Assembly (NCBI GenBank): GCA_028023455.1
Contig: JAQFVV010006719.1
Coordinates: 310,001-374,000 of the forward strand
Source of the DNA: Epiperipatus broadwayi
Lineage: Eukaryota > Onychophora > Udeonychophora > Euonychophora > Peripatidae
Direction: 5' to 3'
DNA: 64,000 bases
Shown: positions 1-10,299 of the stretch, one piece after another
Position numbering within the stretch: the first letter of the stretch is position 1
Layout: each line of letters begins with the position of its first letter
Program-made: the position numbers and the translations under genes
Notes under the pieces: model-generated
What the model saw: only the letters and a program-made list of their open reading frames with translations
The model's database searches: none
What the model was told of the DNA's origin: nothing

Positions 1-110
1 TATCGTGTTCAGATAGCGGCGGGCACACGTAAAATGGTCTGCAGGCGCCATGATGCCCATGGGCATAGGATTGGGGACCCCTGAATTACAGAAACAGGCC
101 AATAGTTGAA
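1..110. other. GC-richer unassigned segment
   Basis: This stretch is clearly richer in G and C than the DNA after it. It shares the string CGTAAAATGGTCTGC with a site near 63447, just upstream of a family A hammerhead element, so it may be the edge of a related repeat cut by the window boundary. No open frame is supported. Confidence 0.25.
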
Positions 111-358
111 GATTCTCAGTAAATCAGATTGCTTTCATTAAAGAAGAGTACTTGAATATACATTGACAGTCTATTTGGCAGTATATCCAGGCAACATTGG
201 ATATCAGTAGTTGTTCATATTTGATTGCAAATATAATATTCGCGTTTAAACCAGAAACTGTAAGTTATTAAACCTGATATGAGCAAACTGTCACAGTACT
301 ACTGAATGTGTGATGGTACTTGGATATGAGGCAAGCTAACTGTAATTTGTAATATATG

Positions 359-415
359 GGGGGGGGTTTGAACTCAGACTTTCACACGACCCTCAAACAT
401 CTTATATACATCTGT
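359..415 (-). mobile_element. Family A element, 3' tRNA-like fragment
   Basis: On the minus strand this reads as the end of family A: a GTGTGAAAGTCTGAGTT motif followed by a C-rich end (the G run at 358-366). The hammerhead and the 5' part are absent. It matches the 3' parts of the copies at 1851 and 18946. Confidence 0.55.
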
Positions 416-1850
416 AGAGTAAAAGAAATATATATATTGTCATTAAGTATTAAATAAATTATTTGTGTAACTAATGGTTCTTCTAATTTCCAGGATGATT
501 TTATATTATATAGCTAAAGATGATAAACCAGAAAATTGTGTAACTTATAATAAGAATTTTTTTCTTATAATTTAATAGTACTAATGCTTCTCCTCCTTAA
601 AAAAAAAAAAGTACGTATTTTATCAAATGTATGTTCTTAATATAGCGTATATTCTCTGGGCAAAGCAGCTTCAACAAATTAATAAATCAAGTGATACTGT
701 TAGGGATAATTTAATCCTCAACATAATCCTAGAATCTCATGTTTAGAGCTATATCGTATTTTACTAAATTCTCATAATAAGATCACCCACCGTAAAATGA
801 TTTAACTTCTTACATCATTACAATATCTATCCAAAAATAGGCATTCAAATATATCAGTTTTCTGTTTGATACATAAATAAGACATGTAGCAATTAATATA
901 CTTCATTGTACTAGTTGTTTTTTAAATAATTTTTACTGTCTAAACATATACATTAAAAAAAAAGTCGTTGATATATACATGTTAAGATAATATTAGAGTA
1001 ATTTCTTTTAATATATTTGAAATGTCCTAATTAAGAACTTTATAGCTTTAACATGATGAAAATTCTAACTAAAATAAACTTTAAGTGATAAATAATAGTA
1101 TGGAAAAAAACTTAAGTTAGGACAAATCATTTGTAAAGCCTGGTACAAATTCAACGATATATTATTCCCCTTTTTACAAGTGAAAGATTGTTGTAAAAAC
1201 AAAATTAATCACACAATGGGTGTTTCTATGGTTGGCATTTTTCTATTTATATAGTGCTCTTATGGTCTAAAGCTTGTTTTTGTCTTTCTAATTATTTTGT
1301 ACTCATTCTTTAACTTCAATAAAGCACCAAAAGAATGTTTATATAAGTGGAAAGTAATGAATAATTTTTACAACCTATGAATTCAAACTAGCCAATATTT
1401 AAAATAACTAATTGTTTAAATGTCACATTGATTTACTTCAAAAGACTCAATTACAAATAGCTTACAAGAAAATGAACATATGTGCGTAAATACGCGCGCG
1501 CACACACACATTTTGATTATATATATAAAAAATGATATACGTAAAATAAACTTTTTGTATATACACACACATCAAATATATAAATTATCTGGCCTTTTTA
1601 AAGATAAGCACACAAGAACGCATTTACTTCCTTTTATTATTATTAGATGGTTAATTATTTTGGTTGTACCATTTCTTTTCTTTCTTTAACTTTTTTCTTT
1701 CTTTCTAGAAATGCGTTTTGAAGGTTGTGCATAGGATATATATAAATTGTGTATATCACAAAAACACAATATATTAGAGTCTAACTATTATATTTTACAA
1801 AAATATAAAGGTAATTTACAAGTGGTGGTCGTTTTATCTTCTCATTTTCT
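416..1850. other. AT-rich DNA without recognisable gene
   Basis: Stop-rich in all frames. It holds short A and T runs and a small (CG)(CA) microsatellite near 1493-1510. The short open frames near 1480-1690 are low-complexity and resemble no known protein. Confidence 0.6.
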
Positions 1851-2022
1851 AAAGTTGGAAATATGTATATTGGTGATTATTTATCTTTTCAACATGTGTG
1901 TGATCAGGTGGGTCAGCAATATGAGATGGCACTGAGACTGGTGGGTCGTGTGAATGTCTGAGTTCGAATCCCGCACATATTACATATATAAATGCAGGTT
2001 TAAGCCTGTACAATATATTACA
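1851..2022 (+). mobile_element. Family A element, 5'-truncated
   Basis: Begins inside the hammerhead: GAAA at 1858-1861, then the stem III palindrome and the stem I strand TTGGT. CTGATGA and stem II are missing, so it cannot fold as a ribozyme. Downstream lies the tRNA-like part, with an A-box-like TGGGTCAGCAATATGAG at 1909-1925 and a B-box-like GAGTTCGAATCCC at 1960-1972. The tail contains the small inverted repeat TGCAGG...CCTGTA that is also found in the copy at 63249-63435. Confidence 0.7.
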
Positions 2023-2347
2023 GTTGGAATATATATATTAAAACAAAAAACATACATTGATTAGGTACGCTTTATTATTTCTGGTGCCACAAAATTGTCC
2101 AACTATGGAAGTACATACTATTTATTTTGGATGAAGATATTATGAGCATTCATTTACACTACCGTTATTTTGGTGTTTAATTTGCGTCACTATCCTATTT
2201 AAAAATATACATAAGATAAAAAAATTATACAATTCACTTTTATTGCATTTTGTGGGTAAACGTGTTGAAGACACTTTATATACTCATTGTATTACTGACA
2301 TAAGTAATTCTAATATGTTGCAATAATTAACAAAAAAAGTTAATTAA
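2023..2347. other. AT-rich DNA, nothing recognised
   Basis: No open frame or repeat relationship could be supported here. Confidence 0.5.
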
Positions 2348-2458
2348 CAAGCGATGTTAACCGAGAGATCATCGCACCCGCCTTCCAAGCAAATAGTTGG
2401 TTGCAGACAGGTGTGGGTTCGCGTCCCGGCCAATGCTATGACATATGGAAAAAAAAAA
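2348..2458 (+). mobile_element. tRNA-derived SINE, copy 1
   Basis: Has a tRNA-like head (GTTAACCGAGAGAT, A-box-like), a middle GTTGGTTGCAGACAGG and a B-box-like GTGGGTTCGCGTCCC. It ends in the family tail ATGCTATGACATATGG followed by an A run. The same family recurs at about 29.9, 31.0, 54.0, 58.7 and 62.7 kb. This copy is somewhat diverged and no target duplication is evident. Confidence 0.8.
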
Positions 2459-3049
2459 GTGTTTCATAACATACATACTACCCCACTGATTTAAAACAAT
2501 TAAAATGTCAGATTGTCTTCATTGTAAATGATTTAGGATTTCCAATCTCAAAGGTTTCTATACCTGTGCTTTCAAATAAATGTATCAGATTGTCATTTGC
2601 ATTACATGTTGAGTCAAATGTCCATGATATGCTTCCAGTTCTAATCCCTTTTATTACAGTTCCTCTTTTCCTATCTTTATATTATAATCTACTACAATGT
2701 TCTTTACAGAGTACTCTGTTCATCAACTATTAATATGCAAATAATTTTGTTTTTATTTTTTTTAACCATTATGTCTACTTTTCATCATGTTTTCAGTTGC
2801 ATGAAAGGTGATATAATTCCTTGATAATTGTAAAATAGTTTACCACCTCACCATCTTGATCATTTATATAAATAACATTTATATAGAAGGTAATTATCCC
2901 TTCTCACTAGTGCCATTAAACAGTGATGTTAAAATTGCAAGATTATCTTCTATAGAATTACAAGATAAATACTACACTAATAAAATTTATTGATTATTAC
3001 ATAATTTGACATCATCTAATATTGGCACAAAATAAATTATATGATTTCA
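2459..3049. other. AT-rich DNA without gene
   Basis: Stop-rich, with T runs near 2750. No repeat family recognised. Confidence 0.5.
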
Positions 3050-3219
3050 TAAGTTCTAATAAGCCATTAAGCATCACATGATCACCATCTCTTATACTAG
3101 AACATAATTGTTTATAAACAGGCAAAACTCTCCATAAAGTAGTGCCACCCTGTGCGAACCAAAGTAATCGATGGATGCCAGAAGGCTTGTGCATAAAATC
3201 CCTATCTAATGCCTACTGA

Positions 3220-3280
3220 TCCAATATTCCCAGACAAATTTCTGGCTTGTGGCCTTCATCAGTGAGGATATTTGGATCTG
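3220..3280 (-). ncRNA. Hammerhead ribozyme core, family B, left arm
   Basis: Minus strand: CTGATGA (3262-3256), stem II GGC/GCC closed by CACAA, and GAAA (3242-3239). Stem III is decayed to TTTG instead of CTAG before GTC. Stem I outer helix ATCCAA/TTGGAT is kept. Probably weak or inactive because stem III has at most one pair. Confidence 0.6.
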
Positions 3281-3445
3281 AGAACACTGCACCTAGATCT
3301 TAGGTTCTAATGCAACCCTCCAGCTTAGATTGAAAATATTTTTGTGTTTTCAATTTCATTCTCATAGTTTTATAGTTAAGTAGATATAAAAGGTGGTTGC
3401 TGGAGGGTTGCATTAGATCCTAAGATCTAGGTGCAGTGCTCTCAG

Positions 3446-3504
3446 ATCCAAAGCTTCTCACTGATGAAGGTCACAAGCCAGAAACTAGTCTGGGGATATT
3501 GGAT
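3446..3504 (+). ncRNA. Type I hammerhead ribozyme, family B, best copy
   Basis: CTGATGA at 3461-3467; stem II 3468-3480 (GG and CC pairs, a U.G pair, loop CACAA); GAAA at 3481-3484; stem III CTAG at 3485-3488; cleavage triplet GUC, with cleavage predicted after 3490. Stem I is TTCTCA (3455-3460) with TGGGGA (3491-3496), then a 3x2 internal loop, then ATCCAA (3446-3451) with TTGGAT (3499-3504). All conserved core positions of the hammerhead family are present. One oddity: positions 10.1 and 11.1 are A and A instead of the usual G-C pair. Stem III is only a 2-bp palindrome, so activity may need a dimer. Confidence 0.8.
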
Positions 3505-3607
3505 GAGTAGGCATTAGATAAGGATTTTATGCACAAGCCTTCTGGTATCCATTGATTACTCTGGCTGGCACTACTATATGGAGAGTTTTGCCTTGTTTAA
3601 GTTCTAA

Positions 3608-4560
3608 AAAGATTATTAATGTAAGAAATGAATTTACAGTGAACAATTTATATATTCACACTCTCATTTCTAGATACTAATAATTGCATTTGAGACTGAA
3701 AATAAGACAGTAGTTCTTATTTTCTCAAAATCTCTATCTCATGACTGGGGCAAGAGTATTCTAACAGTTTTAATATGACTATTTAACAGTACTAGAAAGA
3801 AGGTTGATTACCTTCTATATAATTACAATCTAAACATTGCGCTAGTAAAATTTATTGATTATTACATAAATAATATGTACAAAGTTTTTTTTTAATCTTA
3901 CTTCTGAGACAAGACCAATTCCATTACATTTGTTTTTTCACGAACAACAATTTCTCATAGACTTTTCATTTTTCCATCTCACAATCACCCTGTGCGATTT
4001 GGCTAATCAGGAGATCTCAGGATAATTCTGATATTCGTAGATTTGGCACACAAACTTCTTATGCCCCCAAACAATAAAGCTATGTGGCTTTTGTTTATTT
4101 TACACTTCCAATATTCTGTTATAAAAGAGACCTACAATATATAACAAGTTCCTCCTTATTTTTTTGATAGATTAGATTCTTTTTTTTGGGGGGGGGGGGG
4201 GGGTTATGTCCTCAACATTTTATGTAAAAATTCCAGCAATCATTTTATTTATATTTTCCAAGACCCATTAACTGTAAATTTTCTTTATAAAACATATTTT
4301 TATTTTGTTGGCCATTTAGAGATTTAATTACAACCCAACTTAATGAGTTTTCATTTAAAAACCTATATTCCTCCAATATACTGTTTACAATGCTTTATTT
4401 AATTTTCCTATAACAGATTTTGCCTAGAAGTCTTCTTCAAACCTAAAAAACAATTGTATTACACCATTTCTTCACATAAATATACAATAATCTCATTTTA
4501 TACATATCAACACATAGATAAATATTAACTATTATTTATAAAATATTTAAATATATATTA
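3608..4560. other. AT-rich DNA with a 16-base G run
   Basis: No gene recognised. A T run followed by 16 consecutive G lies at 4181-4203. The remainder is stop-rich. Confidence 0.5.
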
Positions 4561-4574
4561 CATCATCATCATCA

Positions 4575-4781
4575 TCAACCATTATCAATCCACTGCAGGA
4601 CGAAGGTCTCTCCAAGTTTAATCCATCTTCTCCGAACTTTAGCTTCTCTTCTCCACAACACCCATGCACATTTTCTTATTTCATCCATCCATCTCACATG
4701 TGGTCTCTTTCTGGGTCTTTTACAATCTCTTGGAATCCAGTTTAAAATTTCTATTGTCCATCTAGTCCAGCCCAACTCCAT
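4575..4781 (-). pseudogene. RTE C-terminal tail in a shifted frame
   Basis: Encodes the last part of the RTE protein (RWTIEILNWIPRD at its start, WIDNG at its end), but out of frame with the main open frame. Comparison with 42202-42722 shows why: a block TTATCATCTC...AT of 22 bases (plus-strand orientation) between CCATCTA and GTCCAG is present there and missing here. The result is a frameshift just after the sequence LKWSWAG. Confidence 0.85.
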
Positions 4782-6751
4782 TTCAATCTTTTAATTTTTT
4801 CAATAAGGTCAGTAACACCTGTTTGTTGTCTTACCCACACATTGCGTTTTTGATCTCTTCTTGTTACTCCCAACATACATCTCTCCATACTCCTTTGAGT
4901 GGTCTGAAGTCTCTGTATTGCTCTTCTATTAAGTGTCCAAGTCTCAGATCCATAAGTAAGAACTGGTAAAACACATTTGTTAAAAACCATCCTTTTCAAA
5001 CACATAGGCATATTTCCTTTTAGTATCAAGTTATTTCTACCAAAAGCACTCCAACCAAGTTTAATTCTATGATTAATTTCCTCCATTATGTTTCCATCTG
5101 TATTAATAATCTGACCAAGATATTTGTAACTGTTAATTTCTTCTAATTCTTCATAATCAATCTTTATTTTCATATTTTGAGCAAATCGATTAAACATTAC
5201 TTTAGTCTTTTTAACATTTATCTTTAGTCCTACTTTTCTACTTTCATCTGCTAACTCCTGCAACATTTCCTGCAGCTCTGAAGCATTATTTGCAAAAACA
5301 ACTACATCATCTGCGAAATCTAAATGACTTAAATACTCTCCATTTACTTTCACTCCTTTAGTTTCCCATTTTAATCCACAAAATACTTCTTGCAGCACTG
5401 CTGTAAAGAGTTTTGGAGGTATGGAGTCACCTTGTCTTACACCTTTCTCAATGTTGATTTTTCCAGTATCATTATGTAATCCAATTGTTGCTGTTGCATT
5501 TTTATAAATATTCTTTAAAATATGACAATATCCTGGATCTATACCTTGATGATCCAATGCTTTAATCACTGAAGAAATGTGTATAGAATCGAATGCCTTT
5601 TCATAATCTACAGATCCAAAACATAATGACAACTCATATTCGTTTGTCCTTTCTATGACTTCTCTCAATACCTGGATATGATCTATTGTACTAAAACCAC
5701 TTTTAAATCCAGCTTGTTCTCTTGGTTGGTGGAAATCCAAAGTTCTCTGTAGACGAGTTGTAATTATCTTGGTAAAAATTTTATATAAAACTGATAAAAG
5801 GCTGATAGGTCTGTAATTTCTAATATCTTCTTTATCACCTTTTTTAAATATTAATATTATTACAGCATTCTTCCAATCATCCGGTACATCTTTATCATTT
5901 AGACATTTGGTATATAACTTTGCTAAAATTATTTCTATTTCCTCACCTGCTTCTTTTAATATATCAATTATAAGCCCATCATTTCCTGGAGGCTTTCCTT
6001 TCTTCATACACTTAATTGCATGTCTCACTTCTTCATTTAAAATTCTGGGCAATTCGGAAGATGTAATAGATATAGGAGGTACTTGTTCTTTATTATTATA
6101 TAATTCTTGATAAAAATCTTCTACCAATTTCATGATGTCATCTCTCTTTTTAGTAATAATTCCATCTTTTTTTCTTATTGCAGATATAAATTTCCTACCA
6201 ATACCAAAATGTTGTTTAACATTTTTGAGACTTTTATTTTCTTCTACAGCTTTCCTTGCTATTTCACAGTTATACTTTCTTATATCATTTTCAACTCTTT
6301 TCCGTACCATTTTACAAAATTCGAGATATTCAATTCTTTTTAATACATCATTTTTGTATATCTTCATATTCCTTTTTTTCTTCATAAATTCTCTAGTCTC
6401 AGTAGAAATTTTATTAGTCAATTGATGCTTTTTTCTACCAGCTATGTTTGTTGCAGTTTTTAAAAGTGTATCAGTTATTTTCATATTAATTTCATTCAAA
6501 TCTGTATCACGTTCAAAATCTCCTAACACTTGAAACCTATTTGTAAGTTCTAATTTAAATTCATTAGAATGTTTCTGAAGATTAGGAATATCAACTGTAA
6601 ATATTGTTTTTCTTAATAATTTTTGTCTCTCTAGTTTTACATTAACACGTAACTTATATCTTACTAATCGATGATCACTTCCTGTGTTAAATTTATTAAG
6701 AACATTACAATCTTGAAATATGTATTTTCTGTTAGTCAAAATATAATCCAA
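4751..6751 (-). pseudogene. RTE-type reverse transcriptase (defective LINE ORF)
   Basis: Open frame of 666 codons that begins at a TTG, not an ATG, so the apparent start is only the edge of the truncated copy. Residues 1-40 are the end of an APE endonuclease (SDHRLV at 25-30). Reverse transcriptase motifs follow in order: GKPPGNDGL (252-260), NYRPISLL (312-319), QAGFKSGFST (346-355), motif A with Asp382 in SVDYEKAFD, GVRQGDSIPPKLFT (437-450) and catalytic FADD (479-482). A C-terminal connection region with LPVLTYGSETW (595-605) comes next. The protein would copy LINE RNA at a nicked target site. All catalytic aspartates remain, but the endonuclease is lost and the C-terminus is frameshifted, so the copy is dead yet young. 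Confidence 0.9.
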
Positions 6752-6790
6752 TTCTGCTGTAAAAATACAGTATAAAAAGGGCCAAAATAG

Positions 6791-7290
6791 CCATCAAGGG
6801 CCCTCTTCCATCCATCCATCATCATCCGTGTTAATTTTTCCTGTTGCTGTTGCTATGAAAATTGTGCTTGCTGCCAAAATTATATCCGAAGACCAGAGCT
6901 GAAGTTAAATAAAAAAACTGCTTCTGTCGTTAAGAAAGCTGAATCTTAAAAAACCACCATCCAAACTGCTATAAAGATGACCGTTGGCTAGAAGACAAAG
7001 AGACAGCCGTTTGCTCTTCCACGAGCGGCTACCGATAAGAGAAGACCTCAACCATGCCCAGCACAGTAAGAAAGAAGCTGTACCTGAAAGACCAGAGAGT
7101 TCCTGACCAGAGAAATGGGGAAAGTTGCCACAGAAATAAATTTGCGAAGCTACATCCAGACTAAAACCTAAGAGAAGCCCAGCCTGACTGAATAGAGAGA
7201 GAAGCCTATCGAACAATGCCTTAAAGACTTTCCAGTAAATCCTTTCTGCCAAATATTAAATTTCATAACTAAAACGTACCCTAAATGAAA
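6791..7290. other. GC-richer segment upstream of the RTE copy
   Basis: Noticeably less AT-rich than its surroundings, with a (CATC)n patch near 6810-6835 and purine-rich strings. A 115-codon open frame (6905-7252, minus) resembles nothing known. It may be host DNA or another repeat that the LINE landed in. Confidence 0.3.
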
Positions 7291-7594
7291 GCTAGCTAAC
7301 AAATAAATCACATAATTAATTATATTTTCTAAATGTTCCACTAAAATGTTTATCTTAAATTTATTTAAATCTTAGAACTCTCAAAATTCTTGCTTGATCA
7401 TTAATAATTTTAAATAATCCTAAATAACCTATTTTCTATAAAACCATACAACAAATTCTTATTTCTAAATTATCATCTTATTGATCGTTTTATGCAATTT
7501 ATTCTTAAGTCATCTATCTTTAGTTTTAAGTTCATGTTTATTGATTTATGCTGTGTTTTTATCAGAACAGAGTCTGGTGTGTTAATAAATTATC

Positions 7595-7609
7595 GGGGGG
7601 GGGGGGGGG
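7595..7609. repeat. 15-base G run
   Basis: Homopolymer G tract in AT-rich DNA. Similar tracts are at 4188-4203 and 59728-59739 (G) and 63116-63128 (C). Confidence 0.9.
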
Positions 7610-7719
7610 AGTGAGCAATCACTTTTATTATATCGGAGTATTGCAATATAAAGAATATAGCTAAGACTCTTTTCTGAATTATATTTGTGCTAGAGTGAAT
7701 CGGTACTTATAATGCCCGA

Positions 7720-8180
7720 ACAAGTTATTTAAATTTTTTTACTAAAGTTATTTAAAAATGTATTTTTGCGTATATTATTTAAAACGCATCTTTTTCGCAA
7801 GTTATTGAAAATGAAAATGTTTTTGCTAAAGTTATTTAAAATGTATATTTACCGTATACTATTTAAAACGCATCTTTTCCTCAAGTTATCTAAAATGAAA
7901 AGGTTTGCTAAAGTTAGTTAAAATGTATATATTGCGTATATTATTTAAAATGCAGATTGTGCCCAGATTATTTAGGAATTACATTTGCGTAAGTGTTTTA
8001 AAATATGTATTTTGCCAGTTATTTGAAAAAGTATATTTTACGCAAGCTATTTAAAATGTAGTTTTGCATTCGCTATTTAAAACATTTTGCATTATTAGTA
8101 AGGTCTATTTTGACGAGTTATTTGGGATGAGTAATTTATTTAAAAATCAATAATTTGCGTGAGCTATTTTATAACTCTTA
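7720..8180. repeat. Degenerate array around GTTATTTAAAA
   Basis: A motif of the type GTTATTTAAAATGTAT alternates with CGCATCTTTT-like strings. At least two longer units of roughly 85-90 bases can be aligned (starting near 7740 and 7825, with a third degraded near 7905), then shorter scattered units to about 8180. No coding potential. Confidence 0.6.
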
Positions 8181-8875
8181 TTTTATTATTTAAAAATCAG
8201 TTTGATATTAGATGTAGTTATGAAGACATATAACTAATGTTCCCAGTTCTAAAAAATCTTAAGTTTGCTATAACTTCGAATTAGCGAACAGTAGCTATGC
8301 AGAGAAACCTTAGATCAGATTCTCATTATCACCTTTATCATATAATTTAATAAGCTCATTTATGAACTGACCGGTGGGAGTAGCACCGAAGAAGCTAAGA
8401 TTTTGTCGTAATTAATTTATAAAATATTAATTTAGCATTGCGAATGTATTGCTAATTTGCATAAAGATGCATATCTACTTGCTATGTCTATATAATGGCC
8501 CATCTCAAGATTGTTCCCACGTCCAGTCACGCCTCGAAAGTTTAGGCAAATGTGACAGTTATTCGTATATAATGGAACCAAAGCGTTTCCAAAGGGCTCA
8601 TAAGCCAATCTTCTGTTCTAAATAAAAAGGCTTCTTCCATTATAGCAAGCAGATCGGTTAGGGAACCGTTTACTAGGTAATAAACCCCATTAAGAATGCA
8701 TTCGAGTCGCATTTATCTGATACTATAGTTTATAAATGCCCTAGAATCTGACGTTCAACTGCCACCACATTTCAATTCAGTTTCCCTAGAAAGTAATTTC
8801 AGCTTTGATCCGAATCTGAGTTAATGCGTTTATCTGTATAACAATTATATATCACACAAATGTCTCTATAATATG
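8181..8875. other. AT-rich DNA without gene
   Basis: No repeat relationship or supported open frame was found. Confidence 0.4.
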
Positions 8876-8887
8876 ATTTTAAATGCA

Positions 8888-8977
8888 TTAATAATATAAT
8901 CTTAAACTTAGTAATTATAATATAATCTTAAACTTAGTAATAATGATATAACCTTAAACTTAATAATAATATAATCT
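8888..8977. repeat. Short tandem repeat, unit about 25 bases
   Basis: Three to four imperfect copies built around TATAATCTTAAACTTA. Confidence 0.7.
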
Positions 8978-9090
8978 CTATCATTTATCAATAAATCGAT
9001 CACTCTAGCTAACTATAACCGATTTCAAATATATAGAACATATAGCATGAATTAGAACATGAAAGATGACATAAGCTTATTAAAAAGTCC

Positions 9091-9375
9091 ATTGCTTTGT
9101 AATATTTTATAACCCTGAGAATCCACTCATTGCTTTATAATATTATTTTATAACCTAGAGAATCCACTCCTTCCTTTGTAATATTATTTTATAAACTTGA
9201 GAATCCACTCAATGCTTTGTAATATTATTTTATAACCCTGAGAATCCACTCACTGCTTTGCAATATTATTTTATAATCCTGAGAATCCACTCATTGCTTT
9301 GTAATATTGTTTTATAATCCTGAGAATCCACTCATTGCTTTGTACTATTATTTTATAACCCAGAGAATCCACTCA
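9091..9375. repeat. 41-bp minisatellite, 7 units
   Basis: Seven imperfect head-to-tail copies of a unit that starts ATTGCTTTGTAATATTATTT and ends GAGAATCCACTC. The period is about 41 bases; the first unit is slightly shorter. Differences between units are mostly single substitutions, so the array is fairly recent. Confidence 0.9.
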
Positions 9376-9511
9376 CCTGCATGTACACCAGTTACTATGC
9401 TTTAGTATTTATTAAATGTTATATTAAATTTATGAAATATAGATTTGTCTCAGTCTCATTACTTGCTCATTATCTTATGAATCACTAGTTAAGTTATATA
9501 ATAGAATATGT

Positions 9512-9775
9512 AATAAGGGGGAATGTCTCATGTTTTACTGCTTTGCTATTGCTGGAACGTGATCAAAGAGATATCGAGTGTGTGATCAAAAAGATATCGA
9601 GTGTAACTTCAGGCATGTCATTCACGATGGGTTGTCTTGGAAGCACAAGTGAGAGAGTTAGGGTATGATCAGCCATAGGGTATTACTATCCCGACTTGGT
9701 CAGCTTTTGGTTCTCTGGCTTGGACTCTCAGTCTGTTGAACAAATGTACAAACCTGACCGTTACAATATATATAT
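9512..9775 (+). other. Possible LTR edge (weak)
   Basis: A purine run AAGGGGGAA just before TGTCTCATG looks like a polypurine tract followed by an LTR start, and the segment could end near CCGTTACA at about 9766. I see no second LTR, primer-binding site or coding region, so this is only a suggestion. It contains a short direct repeat AAAGATATCGAGTGT. Confidence 0.2.
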
Positions 9776-10299
9776 ATAGTGGAACATTAGCAATATGTGT
9801 AATCAAGAAAAAACTTTTGTCTTGGGTGGAGTGGAAGAGAAAATGTTTGGCAAGATTCCCTACATGTCTGCTGATTATACTTGCTAAGCATGTTGCCATA
9901 GTACTATTTGATATTTGCCACCCTATATGTGTTACACCAAAGATCTCCATATTTACATGTACATGTAGAAACACCAAATCAAGGAACCCATACACTAGAT
10001 TTTGAAATGCAAATCCATGATCATAGTACATATCTTAAAACTGTATTCTGGAAGCCAGAAACTAAAAAACTATTTCAGTAAGAGAGTAAAAACTTAATAA
10101 CTCTCTGCTTATTAAAACATTTATGAAATTCTTAGTAGAACATTGTTAAAAGAATAAACACTTCGATTTTAAGAGATCTTATCCATAAAATTTATATCTA
10201 ATCTTGATAAATTATATTTATTTTGTGTTAGATATTTGTTCTCTTTATGAAACTATTAATAAATCAGATTAATTAATCTGTATGTATCAATATATATAT
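9776..10299. other. Unassigned DNA, moderately less AT-rich at its start
   Basis: Overlapping open frames on both strands (about 9669-10031) show no recognisable domain. Nothing else is supported. Confidence 0.4.

Larger units (their letters stand above)
3060..3597. mobile_element. Family B hammerhead element, head-to-head inverted dimer
   Basis: The left arm (about 3117-3310) reads on the minus strand and the right arm (about 3402-3597) on the plus strand. They are near-complementary copies of one unit joined at their 5' sides through an AT-rich spacer. Each arm carries a hammerhead core. The outer ends carry GGCAAAACTCTCCATA and its complement. A direct repeat TAAGTTCTAA flanks the whole unit (3050-3059 and 3598-3607). 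I see the inverted structure and the direct repeat; insertion by reverse transcription is inferred. Confidence 0.75.
4561..6790 (-). mobile_element. RTE-clade LINE, copy 1, 5'-truncated
   Basis: A minus-strand non-LTR retrotransposon. Its 3' end is the trinucleotide microsatellite at 4561-4577 (ATG repeats in the sense direction), as is typical of RTE elements, which end in short tandem repeats and not poly(A). It contains the end of an APE-type endonuclease, a full reverse transcriptase and the C-terminal RTE domain. The 5' part (most of the endonuclease) is missing, and a TGA stop precedes the open frame near 6790. Two relatives lie in the window (42202-42722 and 34745-37230). Confidence 0.88.

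Noticed and set aside
6905-7252. 115-codon open frame upstream of the RTE
   Set aside because: Serine/leucine-rich with no domain; does not align with the missing RTE endonuclease.
9512-9775. Confident 3' LTR of a retrotransposon
   Set aside because: A polypurine-like run and TGT start are suggestive, but there is no partner LTR or pol sequence; kept only as a weak feature.
9669-10031. 120-codon open frame
   Set aside because: Overlaps a frame on the other strand and has no recognisable domain or signal.
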